Origin: Rhynchopus sp. YZ270_cl-10
Lineage: Eukaryota; Euglenozoa; Diplonemea; Diplonemida; Diplonemidae
Direction of reading: 5' to 3'
DNA: 64,000 bases
Assembly (NCBI GenBank): GCA_964035575.1
Contig: OZ037849.1
Location: 558,001-622,000 of the forward strand
Shown here one piece after another: positions 32,431-42,775 of this stretch. Position numbers and translations under genes: made by a program. The notes under the pieces were generated by a model. The model ran no database searches. It was not told the origin of the DNA and saw only the letters and a list, made by a program, of their open reading frames with translations. The first letter of the stretch is position 1. Each line of letters begins with the position of its first letter.

Positions 32431-35400
32431 GATGGTAGTCGGGCCGAGTCGGGCCGACTCGGGCCGACCACTTTTCGTTATTTTTTTTTTCAAAAATTTT
32501 TTTTTCAGGGTCGGCCCGAGTCGGGCCGAGTCGAAAAAACTCGGCCCGACTCAAAAAAAAGTCGGCCCGAGTCGGGCCGAGTCGAATTTTTTTTGGTTTT
32601 TTTTTTTTTTGGGGTTTTTTTTTTTGTTTTGTTTTTTTTTCACGGGTCGGGAAAGATCTTTTTTTTTTTTTTTTTTTTTCGAGAAAAAAAATCCTCTTCT
32701 CCCGAAAAAAAAAAAAAAAAAAAAGATTTTTGGGAGAAAAAAAAAAAGAGAAAAGATTTGAAAATCCTGGGAAAATCCTGAAAAATCCTGGAAAAATCCA
32801 TGAAATTTCATGAAAAATCTCGAGATCTTGAGAAATCTTTGAAAAAAAAAAAAAAGATTTTCAAAATCTTTTGGGGAATAGTCAGTTATACCCTACCCTT
32901 TTTTTGAAATGGTCAGAGATACCCGAAAATAAGTTCAGATATACCCGAAAACCAGAAATAGGGCATAACTGACTATATCTGAACTTATTTTCGGGTATTT
33001 GAACTTATTTTCGGGTATATCTGAACTTTTTTCGGGTATCTCTGAACTTATTTGGGGTACCCACTTATTTGGGGGTACCCCCTTTGATTTTTTGCCCAGT
33101 GGGTGAGTGACCCACCATGAGGGAATGCGACAGCAGAGACAGCATTGAAGCAGCATGGTATGATTTTCACCCCTCTACCCTACACACAGTTACTTTTAGT
33201 GGGGGTAAATACCCGCAAACCCGCAAACCCTTATACATGGTCCCTCGCTTCGCTTGGGAACCATTAGTGCAGCAGGAAACTCTCTGTAGCGTGAAAAAAG
33301 GCTACCTTATTTCGCGGAAATACATAGTTATTACCACTTTTTTCATTAACCTCACCCTTCCCGACTACTGCGTTTGTATACCATAACTTAATCACACCCC
33401 ACATTTACACTCATCACAGGATCGTGAAATCTGAACTGCATCCGTGATTGCGATGAGCGCCGCTCTCCGACATTCAACAACTCAAAATCCAAGGCTTCAC
33501 CCAAATCAATCTATTCTAGATTTGTTTGTGGACGAAGACCTGGGGGTGGGAACACTTTGTCAGTCACTGCTATAGCCATTAACCCAGGGAGCATAGCTAG
33601 TGCAAGAAATTCGACTTTGGAAACCTTCCGGAAAGTCTGTCCTCTGCTTACGGAGGACGAGGCACAAGAAAATATTGCGTTCCCCCAGAAAACCAGTGCA
33701 CATTTCACACTCCTTGTGGGTGGTCTTGTTGCCTTTTTTGTCAAGTAATTTTGGCCCAGGCATGCTCTCGAAGCATGACAATTTAGTGTGTATGGGGCAG
33801 GGTGTTGTTTTGTTCTGAATTCTCTTTGTTATAACATCTAAGTCAATCGCGGGTGGTGGTTTGTGTAGCGTGAGGCACTCTTTTTAGCAAACTTCCTGCG
33901 GCTGCTAAAGTGTTATTTCTCCGGATTTAACAACGTACAGCGTAACATAGTGGTTTAGCCTGGTCGACACAACCTTTGATAGATATGGGATAACCAACCC
34001 CCTTCGACCCCTCGTGGGTTCACTGAACAAGCCCTAGTGGTAGTTAAACGCGATTGACATTTACATTTCTTAGAGATGAAAGAACAAGATAACACTTCTG
34101 TACCCGCGCATCAAAATTGTGGAAAACTTTGCACCCCAAACACCCTCAACAACGCCCGCCAAAAGGCGCCCCTTGTTGCTGGGAGTTGGTTCTCATGATA
34201 CCTGCACAGCGGGCATTCCTCTGAGTCCAACGCATGTTTGGCCTGTCTGCGGCGTTGTACTTCAGGTGCACGAAGACAGGGTCTGGTGGTAAATTTTGCG
34301 TAGTACTGCGACGTGGTACTGCGTGGGTCTGGGAACCTGGGTACCTGGGTACAGGAAATTTGTTGTGGAAGACATCAACCACCATGTATTGAGGAGGGTA
34401 AGACAGTGTTCGCAGTTTCTACCTGATAGCATTACACATTTAACTTCTCCACGGGGGTCTTGGCCGTTCACTCGGTTCTACCTTGACTACCGGAAGATAT
34501 TCTTGAGGCCTTTTTGGTCTCTAGAATATCCGGTCTTCCCGAACGGAGGCACACTTTGTGTGTTACTACGACCTGGCAATTTCCAGCAGTAGGTTAAGTA
34601 ATCTTTCTTGTAAATTGTTGGATCATTATCTCCTCAGTGCATGAATGCCCCACGTGACTGGACACTTTTGTGTTTGTCATGTGGAGCTGTGGTTGCTCTT
34701 TCACGACTTTTTTCCTGTTCCTGGGTACCTGGACCTGGACCTCTGGTATCTGGGTATCTGGGTATCTGGGTATCTGGGTATCTGGGTATCTGGGTATCTG
34801 GGTATCTGGGTATACCCGAAAACCAACTTTTTTGGGGTACCCGAAAAAAGTTGGCGATATGGTCAGACATGCCCGAAAATAAGTTGAGAAATAGTCAGAG
34901 ATACCCGAAATACCCGAAAATAAGTTCAGATATTGGTCAGTTATGCCCTATTTTTGAAAATGGGGCATCTCTGACCAATATCTGAACTTATTTTCGGGTA
35001 TCTCTGACCAATATCTGAACTTATTTTCGGGTATCTCTGACCATTTCAAAAAAAGGGTAGGGCATAACTGACTATTCCCCAAATCTTTTTTTTTTTTTTT
35101 CCTTTCCCAAAAAGATTTTTCAAAATCCCAAAAATATTTTTTATCTTTTTTTTGAAAAAAAAAAAGATTTTCAAGATCTTTTTCATCTTTTTTTCTCTTT
35201 TTTTCCTTTTTTTCCTTTTTTTTTCAGGATTTTTCAAAGATCTCAAAGATCTCGAGAGATCCTGAAAAAAAAAGACAAAAATCCTGAAAATCTTGATTTT
35301 TTTTTTTTTTCTCTCGAAAAAAGACAAAAAAAGACAAAAGATCTTTCCTAACCCGTGTTTTTTGGTTTTTTTTTTTTTTTGGAAAAGATTTTACTGTGGG

Positions 35401-35638
35401 GGGGCCGACGGGACCCGAGTCGGGCCGACTCGGCCCGACTCGGGCTGACTCGGGCCGACTCGGGCCGAGTTTTTTTTTCGACTCGGGCCGACTTTTTTTT
35501 TTTTTTTAAAATTTTTTTCGACTCGGCCCGAGTCGGCCCGACTTTTGAAAAAAAAAAAAAAATTAAAAAAAGTCGGCCCGAGTCGGCCCGACTCCCAGAT
35601 TTTCCAAAAACTCGGCCCGACTCGGGCCGACTACCATC
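32431..35638. mobile_element. Long-TIR element Q, 3.2 kb, TA flanks
   Basis: Ends GATGGTAGTCGGGCCGAG and its complement are flanked by TA (32429-32430 and 35639-35640). Roughly 600-bp arms hold many CGGGCCGACT palindromic repeats, A/T runs, and an inner mirrored block GGGGAATAGTCAGTTAT with TCAGAGATACCCGAAAAT. The centre (about 33070-34730) carries two transposase-like blocks on the minus strand (about 34280-34130, then 33895-33545) in the same order as in W. An octamer satellite lies at 34746-34813. The insertion site is inside or beside a GGTGACTAAGC-type module. The superfamily is not certain. Confidence 0.75.
34746..34813 (+). repeat. Octamer satellite (TCTGGGTA)n inside Q
   Basis: About eight and a half perfect tandem copies. 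On the other strand the unit is CCCAGATA, one base from the CCCAGGTA unit at 50288 in element W. Both arrays sit close to the boundary between the unique interior and the inverted arms. Confidence 0.9.
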
Positions 35639-35856
35639 TATGGACTAAGCACAGAGAGGCTTAGGGTCATCTTATAACACCCCCTTTTTTTTGCCCCTCT
35701 TTTATTTCTTGTCTTGTTTACTAGATTTTCACTTATGCTTTTTGTTTTCTTTTTTTTTGCCTTGCCTCTTTTATTATCTGAGTGAAACAGTCATCGTTGA
35801 GTGTATACTAACATAATTATTGTTAACGTTCCCCTAAAGTCTTTTTGGGTGAAGGT

Positions 35857-36220
35857 CACATGTATACACATCTACAGGGTTATAGTCAGATCTATACACT
35901 GTGTTAAACACTGGTTAGAAATTGAAGAGATCATAGGTTGTAGTCAGTCTGAATCAGTCTGAATCAGTCTGAGTCAGTCTGAGTCAGTCTGAGTCAGTCT
36001 GAGTCAGTCTGAGTCAGTCTGAGTCAGTCTGAGTCAGTCTGAGTCAGTCTGAGTCAGACTGACACTCGAGTGCGAGCAGTGCGAGAAGTGTCCGATCCTC
36101 GGCCTGGCCCACAAATCAGTCTGACTCTGAGGGCCTCTAGACTGACTACAAACCATGCTCTATACAATTTCTAATTAGGGCATAGATCTGACTGGAATCC
36201 TGTGTATATGTGTACACATT
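35857..36220. mobile_element. Small TIR element V with decamer satellite
   Basis: Outer arms pair imperfectly: CACATGTATACACAT...AGTCAGATCTAT on the left with ATAGATCTGACT...ATGTGTACACATT on the right. Between them, 35943-36060 is a tandem array of GAGTCAGTCT (about twelve copies, the first ones GAATCAGTCT), then a G/C-rich spacer. No coding frame. Confidence 0.65.
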
Positions 36221-37171
36221 CGACTTTTCACCCGTCTTTTTGTTTTTTTTTTTAAATAGTAGCTGTACCAGGCTCTCCGCTAGGATTTCCGATTTTGAAA
36301 ATATTCTGTTGATGGTCCACGTTGGTGGGGTACATGCTTGCGCCGCAGGCGCACGGTACGCAACTTTTTTTTTTACCAACGCCCGATTTTGACTTTTTTG
36401 GGACGTTTGAGCACTCACCTCTCCATATCTTCTTCTCCTGAGCTTTTTTGACAGGTAGAACGGGTCTGAACCACTTAGCAGAACTTTTTTTTTTTTTCTT
36501 TTTTTCCCCATTTTCAAAAAGTTCTGTTGACAATCAACAGAACTTTAGTACCTAGCGGAGTGCCTGAGCTGTACGTACACTAGAGAACATTCAGCTCCAA
36601 CAAAGCTTACTTTTCTTTTATCGGAAAGGGACAGCCCCCCCGCAGGATGCGTTCGCTTTGATTTGCACAATCGAACCATGCAGTAGAAGCTGAAAAAGGA
36701 CATTCTTTTGGGAAATATTTTTAACAACATTTTTTTTGACCGGGGCAACGCCATACGCCACCCGCGCCCTTTTTTTTTTGATCGTATTTTTGATGATGTA
36801 TGGTGTGCTCTTCTCTTTTGGTCCCTCTTTTAAACTGAGACATAACCACATAAAAAAGCGAGAAAAACAAAAACAAAACAAAACAAACCAAAAGCTCTGA
36901 CACCGCTGTTTAACAACAAAAAAAATATCCCATTTCTTTTTGTCCTCCCTCCCCTCTATTCAATTTTTTATCCAAAAAAAATACTTCAGGAGAAGAAAAA
37001 CAACTAGAGAATATGAGGTGAACATAGGCCAATTGTCGACAACACAACAACAACAACACCAACAGCACAACCCGGGGCGACGCTGTGTACAAGAACCTAC
37101 TTTGGCTAGCCGCTTTGTCAAAAAAACACAAAAAAAAACCCCTCTCTCTTCTTCCTAGCAACACAGAAACC

Positions 37172-38353
37172 ATGACTCATACCCTCTCAGGGCATGCAGC
37201 GGGGGTGGAACGTCAAGCTGTGCTCATTTCTTCCCTTCTCCTCCTCCTCCTCTCCTCCACTGCGTGTACTGCGCAGACAACAGCACCGGTGGGTTCAACA
37301 GCATCACCCTCTTCACCCTCCTGCACGCCTCTCGAGATATCAGGAAAAGTGGCCCTGCTAGCTTCTGGGAGTTCTGCGGGGGGTGTTCTCGGTGTAGGGG
37401 ATGGGAGGGCCGTCGTTGAAGGAGTAGACGTTCCGTTGTCACTTCGTGGTGGGGAGACGGTGGTGGATGTGGCAGTGGGTGTGGTGCATAGCGTATTGCT
37501 AACCAGTGAGGGGCGTGTATTCACAACAGGAAAAGGGAGTAATGGAGAGCTTGGGCGTGGGGTAGGTGTCACGCAGAGCTGGAGGTTTCAGGAGGTTGCA
37601 ACGTTTCTCCAAAACGGAGGTGTTGTGGCACTGCCAAAGATTCGGTCGATTTGTGTTGGTCGGGCGCATTCATGTGTTCTGACCGATTCTTTTAGTATCC
37701 TCTGTTCCGGAGATAATACAAACCACCAGCTCGCAAAATCGGCGCAATGGAAAAACCTCTTTCTTTTTGAAAAGATTGTCGACAACTTTGCAGGGCTTTC
37801 TTGTGGAGCTGAGGCGGTGTTTGCTATTGATAGGGGCGGGGTGTTGTGGGTGTGGGGGTCGCTGTTGGAAAGCCAGGGGGATGTGGTGTGGAGGGTGTAC
37901 GATACCCCGACACAGTCGAGGGTGGCAGCTGTGGGGGTGTCGGAGCTTTCGATGGGGGTGCTTCTGGGGCACAACGCAGAGGGGGTCTTCTTTGTAAACA
38001 GCGCACTCTCGGTGGTCCACCGCCACAACACCTCCAGCACCATCGCCACCACCGCCACCGCACGCTCTGCCCTCTACCTCCAAGCGAACCATGCTCCCCA
38101 GAGCATCCTCCTCCACAGTGCAGTCCCTTCTGTCGCCACTGTCCACGGTGTTCCCCAAGACGTCTCGTTGTGTGCGGGGACACACTATAGTCTGTTCTGG
38201 AATGTATGTGGTGAATTGTATGAAGGGGGCGGTGGTGGTAGTGGTGGTGGTGGGGGTGTGTCAGGTGGCAATGAAACCCACGCAGTGTGGGTGCGTGGAG
38301 GCGTTGTAGGCGCGTTTTGCGGTGCGCATGCCTCTGTGTTGGTGGTTGTGTAG
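37172..38353 (+). CDS. Secreted or membrane RCC1-repeat protein
   Basis: A 393-aa protein. Residues about 15-34 (AVLISSLLLLLLSSTACTA) form a signal peptide or anchor. RCC1-type blades follow: VVDVAVGVVHSVLLTSEGRV then FTTGKGSNGELG, then ICVGRAHSCVLTDSFSILCSGDN and LSCGAEAVFAIDRGGVLWVWG. These fit part of a seven-bladed propeller, though later blades are weak. A Gly-rich linker (GGGGGSGGGGG) precedes a last blade-like end ASVLVVV. RCC1 folds mediate protein binding or guanine exchange; with a signal sequence, nuclear Ran exchange is unlikely. The start was chosen after the TTCTTCCTAG acceptor-like site and CAACACAGAAACC. The frame upstream to 37085 has no such support. Confidence 0.78.
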   Translation: MTHTLSGHAAGVERQAVLISSLLLLLLSSTACTAQTTAPVGSTASPSSPSCTPLEISGKVALLASGSSAGGVLGVGDGRAVVEGVDVPLSLRGGETVVDVAVGVVHSVLLTSEGRVFTTGKGSNGELGRGVGVTQSWRFQEVATFLQNGGVVALPKIRSICVGRAHSCVLTDSFSILCSGDNTNHQLAKSAQWKNLFLFEKIVDNFAGLSCGAEAVFAIDRGGVLWVWGSLLESQGDVVWRVYDTPTQSRVAAVGVSELSMGVLLGHNAEGVFFVNSALSVVHRHNTSSTIATTATARSALYLQANHAPQSILLHSAVPSVATVHGVPQDVSLCAGTHYSLFWNVCGELYEGGGGGSGGGGGVSGGNETHAVWVRGGVVGAFCGAHASVLVVV

Positions 38354-38822
38354 GGGGGTGGGGGTTGTGGGGGGTTCCTTTAGTTATAACCCAATATTCC
38401 ATTTGATTCCACGTGATAAAAGTAAAGATGGGTGTGAACGAAGACACATTCATCTTACAATTTTTTTGGGCCCCCGTTTCCACAGGAGTCCCAAAATATA
38501 GAAGGAATTAGGTTTGGTTAGGTGTTGACAGGCCCTCATGGAATACATTATGGTTGGGGGTGGGCAGGTGGGTGGGTGGTACCCAACTTTTCCTTGTGTA
38601 TGTACAATGCTCAATGGGGTGGGCGAGCACCTTTCTCAATACACTGAAGCGCATCCTCGGGTGGCCATGAAGCCAAACTGAACCCTCTCCCCCATACAAG
38701 CACCTTTTGTACCTGATGCGCTTTTGTGCGTTCTTCTTGGCTCACACGATACGACGTCATACACACTATACTCAGTACCAAAAAACACTCTTTCTCCCGC
38801 GAATCTTTTCTTTCCCCCTGAA
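38354..38822. other. Intergenic leader of 271-aa gene copy A
   Basis: Contains a module-like CACATTCATCTTACAA near 38446 and a short pyrimidine tract before the start at 38823. Nothing else is recognised. Confidence 0.5.
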
Positions 38823-39638
38823 ATGGATGAGTGCCCAGGAACGATGGACGAGAGGTTTGAGATTGTGAGTCTTGCGGAGACCCCACGCGAGGACTTTGCA
38901 AACTTCTATGCTGAGCTGCAGATTGCGAACCCCATCATGATGAGCCTCTGTGTGGAGCGGGAGGACCTATTCGTGTATGGCGGTGCCATCTACGACGCAT
39001 GTGTGCTGCCACCCTGCGTCAGCGTGGCTGCACGCCTCAAGGCAGACAAGACCTTCTGCGGTGCGTACGCGAGCTGCCTCACACACTACTTCGCACAGAT
39101 CGACCCGGAAGACGTCTTGCGGTGCGCACCGCACTGTGCGTTTGCACAGCACTACCAGAAGACGATTCTTGCGAAGTGGATGGGCGAGCCTGACCGGGAG
39201 ATCTTTTACCAACTCTTCGGGGGGGTGCGGGAGCAGTACTTGCAGCACGGCCTCTTCTACTACCTCTCTGCGGCGAACATGGTCAACAACGCGAGGTTTG
39301 GCGGCAACTACGGGTGGGGGTTCACTGTTTCTGTGGACATGGTGAAGAAGGGGATCATGAAGAAGGCAGGCACCCCTGCCGGCGTAGTCAAAAACAACGT
39401 GCCGTCTGGGTACCTCGAGGACTGGATAGGCGTCTTGATGGGACTGCCTGTGAACATCCTTCAGAACATGGTGCGGGTGCTCGAGTTCATTCGTCTGGTC
39501 GCCCCAAAAACGCCAATGGTAGTGACGGACGTGCGTGACTTCTGCTACAAAGGGCGCTACCCCTTCAAGACACCCACAACCTGCATCGTAATGCTCTATG
39601 AGGTGAGGGTCCGTGAGCTCCCGCCCTCACGACTTTAG
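38823..39638 (+). CDS. Unknown 271-aa protein, copy A
   Basis: The protein starts MDECPGTMDERFE and ends PSRL. It is soluble-looking, Cys-rich in the first half (11 Cys in about 135 residues, including CAPHCAF) and has no recognised domain, signal or membrane segment. The start at 38823 is chosen because the DNA identity with copy B (41960) begins just before this codon and the frame upstream differs. The two copies agree almost base for base to about 39333. They then differ at many positions for about 175 bp, and become identical again over about 70 bp that encode TPMVVTDVRDFCYKGRYPFK. The hairpin M1 begins 13 bases after the stop. Confidence 0.75.
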   Translation: MDECPGTMDERFEIVSLAETPREDFANFYAELQIANPIMMSLCVEREDLFVYGGAIYDACVLPPCVSVAARLKADKTFCGAYASCLTHYFAQIDPEDVLRCAPHCAFAQHYQKTILAKWMGEPDREIFYQLFGGVREQYLQHGLFYYLSAANMVNNARFGGNYGWGFTVSVDMVKKGIMKKAGTPAGVVKNNVPSGYLEDWIGVLMGLPVNILQNMVRVLEFIRLVAPKTPMVVTDVRDFCYKGRYPFKTPTTCIVMLYEVRVRELPPSRL

Positions 39639-39651
39639 GGGGTGTTGTGTA

Positions 39652-39769
39652 ATGGTGGCAGTATTGTGATGGGAGCCCATTAGAATACACAAAATACATC
39701 AAAAATACACGGTGTATTTTGATGTATTTTGTGTATTCCAATGCGCTCCCATCACAATCCTGCCACCAT
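39652..39769. mobile_element. 118-bp hairpin MITE M1 right after copy A
   Basis: An almost complete palindrome (ATGGTGGCAG...CTGCCACCAT) with about 55-bp arms and a centre ACACGGTGT, flanked by TA on both sides. Its position just past the stop codon places it in the 3' UTR, where the hairpin could affect RNA stability or 3' processing. Confidence 0.75.
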
Positions 39770-40834
39770 TAGTGTTGTGCTGATAGGAAAAATATCAGCA
39801 TCGTTCCTGGGAGGGAAAATGGTGTCAGGTGAAATCAATGAGAGTGTTTTGCGTGAATCAGCTTGGTAAACAATGTTTTTTTTTGTTGTTGTTTTGTTTG
39901 TACTTGCTTTTATGGCTGGTGCCTGCATCAATAAACCATTATATGCCTTTTCGGTCGTCTTCACTTTTTCTTTTGTAGATAAAAAAAAGCAGGCGCAGCT
40001 AACAGACACCGACGAACGTACACTCGGGGCAGGCCTGCACACTCACTTACCAATCAAGTTTTTTCAAAGAATGAAAATCCCATGTCTTCTTCCTTTTCCT
40101 TTTAAGGCGACTAAGGCACCCAAGGCTTAGTATCGTCGTAACAACCGTTCCCCGTTTTGTTTTTTAACTCTTTTTTTTTTGTACTCAAGAAGGTGAGCTG
40201 CATCATCTCAGACCTCTGCCCCCCTCCTCCTCTGCCCCACTCTTTCCCAAGAAAAGAAAACGATTATTTACATAGTGTTGCTATTCAGTTGACTGGACAG
40301 AAGAAGAATAAAAAATGGGGTGAACAGTTGAATCCCATTATCTTTTCAATTTCCAGTTCTCTTTAAGAAGAGTCTATGGACACGAGAGGCACATTCATCT
40401 TGCAAGTTTCCTTGTCTTTGAGGGGAAGACCGAAAGCAATACGAGAAACGATGCGCGTCAATATTTCTTTTTTTTTTTTTTTGTGCCATGCTTTTCGTGC
40501 CTTCTTCTACCTCAGTGTTGCTCCAGCACGATCCTGATAGTGGTAACAGATGGTGTGTGCACTCATCTTGCAAGCTTTATTGTTTTTTATTTTTCTGTTA
40601 GACTCTACGTTTCGTGCTAACAAATGTCCACAACTGAACAAATGAATACTGCACCATTTGGCAACAAAAAGAAAATCATCAAAATAATGACAAATGCGTG
40701 ATGCATCTGTGCGCCTCATTTTCTCCCCTTCTTCTCATCCCCTACCCTTTCCCAGTCATCCCCCCCTCCAGACACCAGGGGGCACTTCGTTGCTTTGCAT
40801 CCCAAAGTCAGTATTCGTTCCGAGAATTTTTATA
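39770..40834. other. Intergenic with modules
   Basis: Modules near 40105 (GGCGACTAAGG...GGCTTAG), 40377 (ACACGAGAGGCACATTCATC) and 40555 (CACTCATCTTGCAAG). No gene is supported. Confidence 0.5.
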
Positions 40835-41937
40835 CCGTAGACGGAAAAATGTTGCAACGGAATAATGTTGTAACGCTGGAAAAAATGGCCCAGCGTTACA
40901 ACATTATTCCGTTACAACATTTTTTTGGGGTTTATTTTTGTCTTAGGGATTTTTGCTGGTGCGAGCCAAAATTTATTGTTCAACCCCTTGGAGGTATCAA
41001 AAATCATACCTCCGAGGGCACGACAAATGACGTTGTCGAGGACCTCAACGCCCAGCCGTGCCTGCCGAGGTACTTCCGTGCCCAGTCCGGTCCGAGCGAG
41101 GAGGAGTCATCCAGCCTTTGAGGAGTAGACGACTCCTTCACAAGTGCCCGCGCAGTTGCACTTCCCACAACGGATGTGACAGTTCCACCGCTGGCGCGGA
41201 TTATGCGCAACAAGTGCATCACCGTTGCACTCTCTTCGGGAGACAGCACGCTCGGTCGGCCGCGATTCGGCTCCGTCGGGGCAGGCATGTCGACTCCGTT
41301 AAGGGAGTTCCGCAGCTTCAGTGCCTCCTCCTCCCTGAACTTCTTGAACAGGCGGCTCAGGGTTCCTTTCACCAGGACGCGTCGTGGGGGGTCTGCGCGG
41401 GGGTCGTTCCAGTAAGCCAGCGTCCTGTTCAGGTCGCCAGCCCTGTCCCGGCAGGCTTGTCCGATCTGCCGCCGCTCCTCGAGGGGAAAAGACTTCCCCT
41501 TTCCCGCTCGCGTGCTGCTTGCAGCGCTGACCTCATTTGCGACAGCACGAGATGTGCTGTCGTCTAGCCCCACTGCGCTTGCGGCGCTACCAGCAAGGAA
41601 CGCCAGGTTGGGGGCATCTCCTCCTTCCGAAACAGGCTCGTGGGGATTGCGGCGCTTGCAGAATTGGGCTAATCCCATTTGTTTCATTTTTTATTTGGGT
41701 GAGGGGTGGGGGAGGACGTCGAAAAACCTGAAACACTAATTATCGGCTTGAAATTGGGGTGTGGTGTGTGAGGTTGGGGATTATGCCGACTGTTCCAAAA
41801 AAAAAATCCCTAAGACAAAGTTCACCCCAGTCATAAAAATGTTGTAACGGAATAAAGTTACAACTTCCCGCGATCCGCAGCGTTACAACATTATTCCGTT
41901 ACAACATTTTTACGTTGCAACATTTTTCCGAATACGG
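40835..41937 (-). mobile_element. Pogo/CENPB-like TIR element Y, TA flanks
   Basis: A 1.1-kb element with TA on both sides (40833-40834 and 41938-41939). Tips CCGTAGACGGAAAAATG and its near complement lead into inverted arms built of ATGTTGTAACGGAATAA motifs that can also fold on themselves, reaching inward to TTGTCTTAGGGATTTTT on both sides. The interior encodes a 227-aa DNA-binding-type protein on the minus strand. It lies 22 bp upstream of the start of copy B, so it probably displaced that gene's promoter or acceptor region. Confidence 0.82.
41004..41687 (-). CDS. CENPB/Tc5-type helix-turn-helix protein of element Y, no DDE domain
   Basis: A 227-aa product. Residues about 70-120 form a first helical segment (ERRQIGQACRDRAGDLN...LSRLFKKFREEE). 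Residues about 137-215 carry GRPSVLSPEESATVMHLLR and then LGPDWARKYLGRHGWALRSS, the usual N-terminal order of CENPB-type helix-turn-helix domains in pogo-like transposases. The DDE catalytic domain that should follow is absent: the frame ends at VVPSEV and only about 170 bp remain before the TIR end. It could be a truncated transposase or a free DNA-binding protein. The TIRs and TA duplications support a transposon origin. Confidence 0.7.
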   Translation of the reverse strand: MKQMGLAQFCKRRNPHEPVSEGGDAPNLAFLAGSAASAVGLDDSTSRAVANEVSAASSTRAGKGKSFPLEERRQIGQACRDRAGDLNRTLAYWNDPRADPPRRVLVKGTLSRLFKKFREEEALKLRNSLNGVDMPAPTEPNRGRPSVLSPEESATVMHLLRIIRASGGTVTSVVGSATARALVKESSTPQRLDDSSSLGPDWARKYLGRHGWALRSSTTSFVVPSEV

Positions 41938-41959
41938 TATTTTCTTTTTCTTTCCTGAA

Positions 41960-42775
41960 ATGGATGAATGCCCAGGAACGATGGACGAGAGGTTTGAGAT
42001 TGTGAGTCTTGCGGAGACCCCACGCGAGGACTTTGCAAACTTCTATGCTGAGCTGCAGATTGCGAACCCCATCATGATGAGCCTCTGTGTGGAGCGGGAG
42101 GACCTATTCGTGTATGGCGGTGCCATCTACGACGCATGTGTGCTGCCACCCTGCGTCAGCGTGGCTGCACGCCTCAAGGCAGACAAGACCTTCTGCGGTG
42201 CGTACGCGAGCTGCCTCACACACTACTTCGCACAGATCGACCCGGAAGACGTCTTGCGGTGCGCACCGCACTGTGCGTTTGCACAGCACTACCAGAAGAC
42301 GATTCTTGCGAAGTGGATGGGCGAGCCTGACCGGGAGATCTTTTACCAACTCTTCGGGGGGGTGCGGGAGCAGTACTTGCAGCACGGCCTCTTCTACTAC
42401 CTCTCTGCGGCGAACATGGTCAACAACGCGAGGTTTGGCGGCAACTACGGGTGGGGGTTCACTGTTTCTGCCAACATCATCAAAAAGGGACTAACAAAGA
42501 AGGCAGGCACTCCTTCGGGTGTGCTGAACAACCGTATACCATACCACACCCTAGAGGGCTGGGTCGACGTCGTCATGGCGCTGCCCATCTCCTTCGTTGC
42601 AGCAGCAGCGCGTGGACTAGAAGTCATTCGTCTGGTCTCCTCACGCACGCCAATGGTAGTGACGGACGTGCGTGACTTCTGCTACAAAGGGCGCTACCCC
42701 TTCAAGACACCCACAGTCTGCCTCGTAATGATCTACCCTGTGCAAGTACACAAACTTCCTTCCTCACGTCTGTGA
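41960..42775 (+). CDS. Unknown 271-aa protein, copy B
   Basis: Exactly as long as copy A. About the first 510 bases match copy A with one visible difference (the fourth codon is TGC in both; the change is in the preceding GAG/GAA). Residues about 171-228 differ strongly (ANIIKKGLTKKAGTPSGVLN against VDMVKKGIMKKAGTPAGVVK), yet both versions keep the frame and similar hydropathy. The block TPMVVTDVRDFCYKGRYPFK is again identical in DNA. This points to partial gene conversion of an older divergent pair. The leader is cut short by element Y. Confidence 0.75.
   Translation: MDECPGTMDERFEIVSLAETPREDFANFYAELQIANPIMMSLCVEREDLFVYGGAIYDACVLPPCVSVAARLKADKTFCGAYASCLTHYFAQIDPEDVLRCAPHCAFAQHYQKTILAKWMGEPDREIFYQLFGGVREQYLQHGLFYYLSAANMVNNARFGGNYGWGFTVSANIIKKGLTKKAGTPSGVLNNRIPYHTLEGWVDVVMALPISFVAAAARGLEVIRLVSSRTPMVVTDVRDFCYKGRYPFKTPTVCLVMIYPVQVHKLPSSRL

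Larger units (their letters stand above)
26089..37171. other. Eleven-kilobase repeat and transposon region
   Basis: No host gene is supported. Recognised pieces are listed separately: MITE Z1, a transposase-like block (27118-27320), element P, a SINE-like unit (30048), GC-rich modules (28220, 31290), element X, the 31972 repeat, element Q with its satellite, and element V. Single GGTGACTAAGC-type modules lie near 29251 and 35643. The stretch 36230-37100 holds a GC-rich module near 36337 and a CAACAACAAC run; I see nothing else in it. Confidence 0.5.
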
